64,000 nucleotides of DNA from CAVWSM01 sp963799425 (GTDB lineage: Bacteria; Actinomycetota; Actinomycetes; Jiangellales; Jiangellaceae), in NCBI GenBank assembly GCA_963799425.1, contig CAWCXA010000012.1:186001-250000 (forward strand). The letters are read 5' to 3'. The notes beneath the pieces were generated by a model. That model saw only the letters and a list, made by a program, of their open reading frames with translations. It was not told the origin of the DNA and made no database searches. The position numbers were made by a program, and so were the translations under genes. Shown piece after piece: positions 62,582 to 64,000 of the stretch (position 1 is the first letter of the stretch; each line of letters starts with the position of its first letter).

Positions 62582-63079
62582 ATGACGTCTCTTGACTACG
62601 AGAAGATCGCGGCTGAACGCGACCGGATCCGCGCGACCTACGTCGCACCCAAGGAGCAGCGTCCCGAGTCGTCCGCCCGAGGTGTCCACCACACGGCGCT
62701 CATCTGCTCGGACGTCGAGCGCACGGTGCGCTTCTATCAGGAGGTGCTCGAGTTTCCATTGACGGAGATCTTCGAGAACCGCGACTACAAGGGCTCCAAC
62801 CACTTCTTCTTCGACATCGGCAATGGCAACCTGCTGGCGTTCTTCGACCTCCCCGGTCTCGACCTCGGACCGTACGCGGAGGTGCTCGGCGGCTTGCATC
62901 ACATGGCCATCTCGGTCGAGCCGGAGCGGTGGGAACGGCTCAAGAGCAACCTCGACGCCGCCGGCGTCGACTACATGATGGAGAGCGGGTCGTCGATCTA
63001 TTTCCGCGATCCCGACGGCGCGCGGCTCGAGCTCATCTCCGACCCACTTGGTGAGATGTACGGCAACGAGGTGCTCTGA
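62582..63079 (+). CDS. VOC-family dioxygenase-like protein
   Basis: 165 residues, start after a GTG/ATG run (62579 or 62582). RGVHHTALICSDVERTVRFYQEVLEFPL, then GGLHHMAISVEPERW and IYFRDPDGARLELISDP carry the His and Glu ligands of the vicinal-oxygen-chelate fold (His, His, Glu). The position behind the isomerase suits a ring-cleavage or dioxygenase step. Specific substrate unknown. Convergent to the CoA-transferase genes, 4 bases between stops. Confidence 0.85.
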   Translation: MTSLDYEKIAAERDRIRATYVAPKEQRPESSARGVHHTALICSDVERTVRFYQEVLEFPLTEIFENRDYKGSNHFFFDIGNGNLLAFFDLPGLDLGPYAEVLGGLHHMAISVEPERWERLKSNLDAAGVDYMMESGSSIYFRDPDGARLELISDPLGEMYGNEVL

Positions 63080-63083
63080 GCGG

Positions 63084-63731
63084 TCACCGGCTCGTACCGT
63101 CGGCGAGGTCTACCTCGACGAGGTCGCTGAGGCCTGCGAAGTCGATGTTGAACAGGTCACGGACAACCACGCTGTCGTCCTGGATCAGGAAGACGGCGAG
63201 ATCGGTGTAGACGCGACTGACGCACGCGACGCCCGTCAGCGGGTACGTGCACTCGGGCACGATCTTGGCCGTGCCGTCGCGCGACAACAGGGACATCATC
63301 ACGAACGTCTGCTTGGCGCCAAGAGCGAGATCCATAGCGCCACCCACGGCCGGGATGTCGTCAGGGTTGCCGGTGTGCCAGTTGGCCAGGTCCCCCCTGG
63401 CCGACACCTGGTATGCGCCCAGCACGCAGATGTCGAGGTGACCGCCCCGCATCATCGCGAACGAGTCCGCATGGTGGAAGTACGACGCGCCAGGGAGCTC
63501 GGTGACCGGGACCTTGCCGGCGTTGATCAGGTCGAGGTCGATCTCGGCGCCATGCGCTTCGGGACCCATTCCGAGCATGCCGTTCTCGGTGTGCAGCAGG
63601 ATTCCAGCGTCGTGGTCGAGGAAGTTCGAGACCTTGGTCGGTAGCCCAATGCCGAGGTTCACGAATGAGCCCGGCGGAATATCCGCAGCCACGAGACGTG
63701 CGAGCTCCTCGCGGCTGAGCCCGGTGATCAC
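63084..63731 (-). CDS. 3-oxoacid CoA-transferase subunit B
   Basis: 215 residues, GTG start in a GTGA overlap with subunit A. GSFVNLGIGLPTKVSNFLD is the subunit-B signature, HTENGMLGMGP holds the catalytic Glu (the ENG motif), and GGHLDICVLGAYQVSARGDLANWH follows. It makes the CoA ester of a 3-oxoacid; next to the aromatic genes this is probably 3-oxoadipate (PcaJ-like). Confidence 0.9.
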   Translation of the reverse strand: MITGLSREELARLVAADIPPGSFVNLGIGLPTKVSNFLDHDAGILLHTENGMLGMGPEAHGAEIDLDLINAGKVPVTELPGASYFHHADSFAMMRGGHLDICVLGAYQVSARGDLANWHTGNPDDIPAVGGAMDLALGAKQTFVMMSLLSRDGTAKIVPECTYPLTGVACVSRVYTDLAVFLIQDDSVVVRDLFNIDFAGLSDLVEVDLADGTSR

Positions 63732-64000
63732 TGCCCCGTTCCTCCGACTCTGACGACGCGGTCGACGTAGATGCATGGGGTGATGACGTTTTCGGGGTCC
63801 AGGCCGCCGACTGGCACGATGTCCGTCACCTGCACGATGGTCGTTGTGGCAGCCGCGGCCATGATGGGCCCGAAGTTGCGCGCGGTCTTGCGGTAGATCA
63901 GGTTGCCCAGCTCGTCGCTGAGGTGTGCTCGGATGAGGGCAACGTCGGCGCGAATCGGGTGCTCCAACACGTACGGCTTGCCGTCGATCTCGCGGACCTC
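63728..64000 (-). CDS. 3-oxoacid CoA-transferase subunit A, 5' end off window
   Basis: The frame is open through the right edge (EVREIDGKPYVLEHPIRADVALIRA...), so the N-terminus lies outside; about 90 C-terminal residues are visible. GNLIYRKTARNFGPIMAAAA and VTPCIYVDRVV-like ending match the subunit-A C-terminal half. It pairs with subunit B encoded after it, as a PcaI/PcaJ-type heterodimer. Confidence 0.88.
   Translation of the reverse strand, partial: EVREIDGKPYVLEHPIRADVALIRAHLSDELGNLIYRKTARNFGPIMAAAATTTIVQVTDIVPVGGLDPENVITPCIYVDRVVRVGGTGQ

Noticed and set aside
1..64000. CRISPR arrays, tRNA or rRNA genes, insertion sequences, riboswitches, NRPS/PKS modules
   Set aside because: Read for repeats, cloverleaf-like stretches, transposases and megasynthase motifs; none seen.

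Overview
The window is G+C-rich, with dense gene packing, frequent 4-base ATGA/GTGA gene overlaps, GTG starts, and families typical of Actinomycetota: DUF3618, DUF7144, DUF1206, DUF5995, mycothiol-dependent DinB enzymes and maleylpyruvate isomerase-like proteins. I infer a high-G+C actinobacterium, probably chromosomal. The genus cannot be read from the sequence. I saw no rRNA, tRNA, CRISPR array, integrase or transposase.

Layout. 1-1.6 kb: two carboxymuconolactone-decarboxylase-like genes, a transporter remnant and a DUF7144 membrane protein. 1.6-13.9 kb: a respiration and ion block with cydD-cydC-cydA-cydB (cytochrome bd and its exporter), a large LuxR/MalT-type regulator, a CPA2 antiporter, a type II NADH dehydrogenase and a ClC channel. 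13.9-20.8 kb: a leftward operon for an alpha/beta hydrolase, a GMC oxidoreductase, glucose-6-phosphate dehydrogenase and a GH15 glycosidase. 21-29.9 kb: small secreted or membrane proteins, an RTX-like calcium-binding protein, VOC proteins, an aldo/keto reductase, a universal stress protein and an orphan hydrogenase-protease homologue. 29.9-32.6 kb: an FMN-dependent LLM oxidoreductase and a GH13 enzyme. 33-42 kb: two divergent AI-2E-type permeases, PhoX- and PhoD-like phosphatases, DUF1206, and a three-gene envelope cluster. 42.2-47.1 kb: PRC-barrel, STAS and SpoIIE-phosphatase proteins, a SulP transporter and dodecin.

47.1-60.6 kb is the most interesting part. It holds four ATP-grasp ligases, a GCS2-type carboxylate-amine ligase, an M20 dipeptidase, an S51-like protein and two esterases, arranged around a 47-base divergent promoter. 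I read this as a pathway that builds and trims an unknown peptide-like or amide metabolite. A TetR / alpha-beta hydrolase / EthD-like cassette and a decayed second tetR lie inside the island. Both tetR-side promoters carry the same three-half-site operator.

60.7-64 kb: a DinB protein, an FmdB-type zinc ribbon, a gutted maleylacetate reductase, a mycothiol-dependent isomerase-like protein, a VOC protein and 3-oxoacid CoA-transferase subunits. This looks like an aromatic ring-cleavage locus that continues off the right edge.

Caution on sequence quality: at least five genes (GH15, the PF10081-type hydrolase twice, one AI-2E permease, the EthD-like gene and the 56-kb alpha/beta hydrolase) are each restored by removing a single extra G/C. 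These frameshifts could be sequencing or assembly errors rather than real gene loss.
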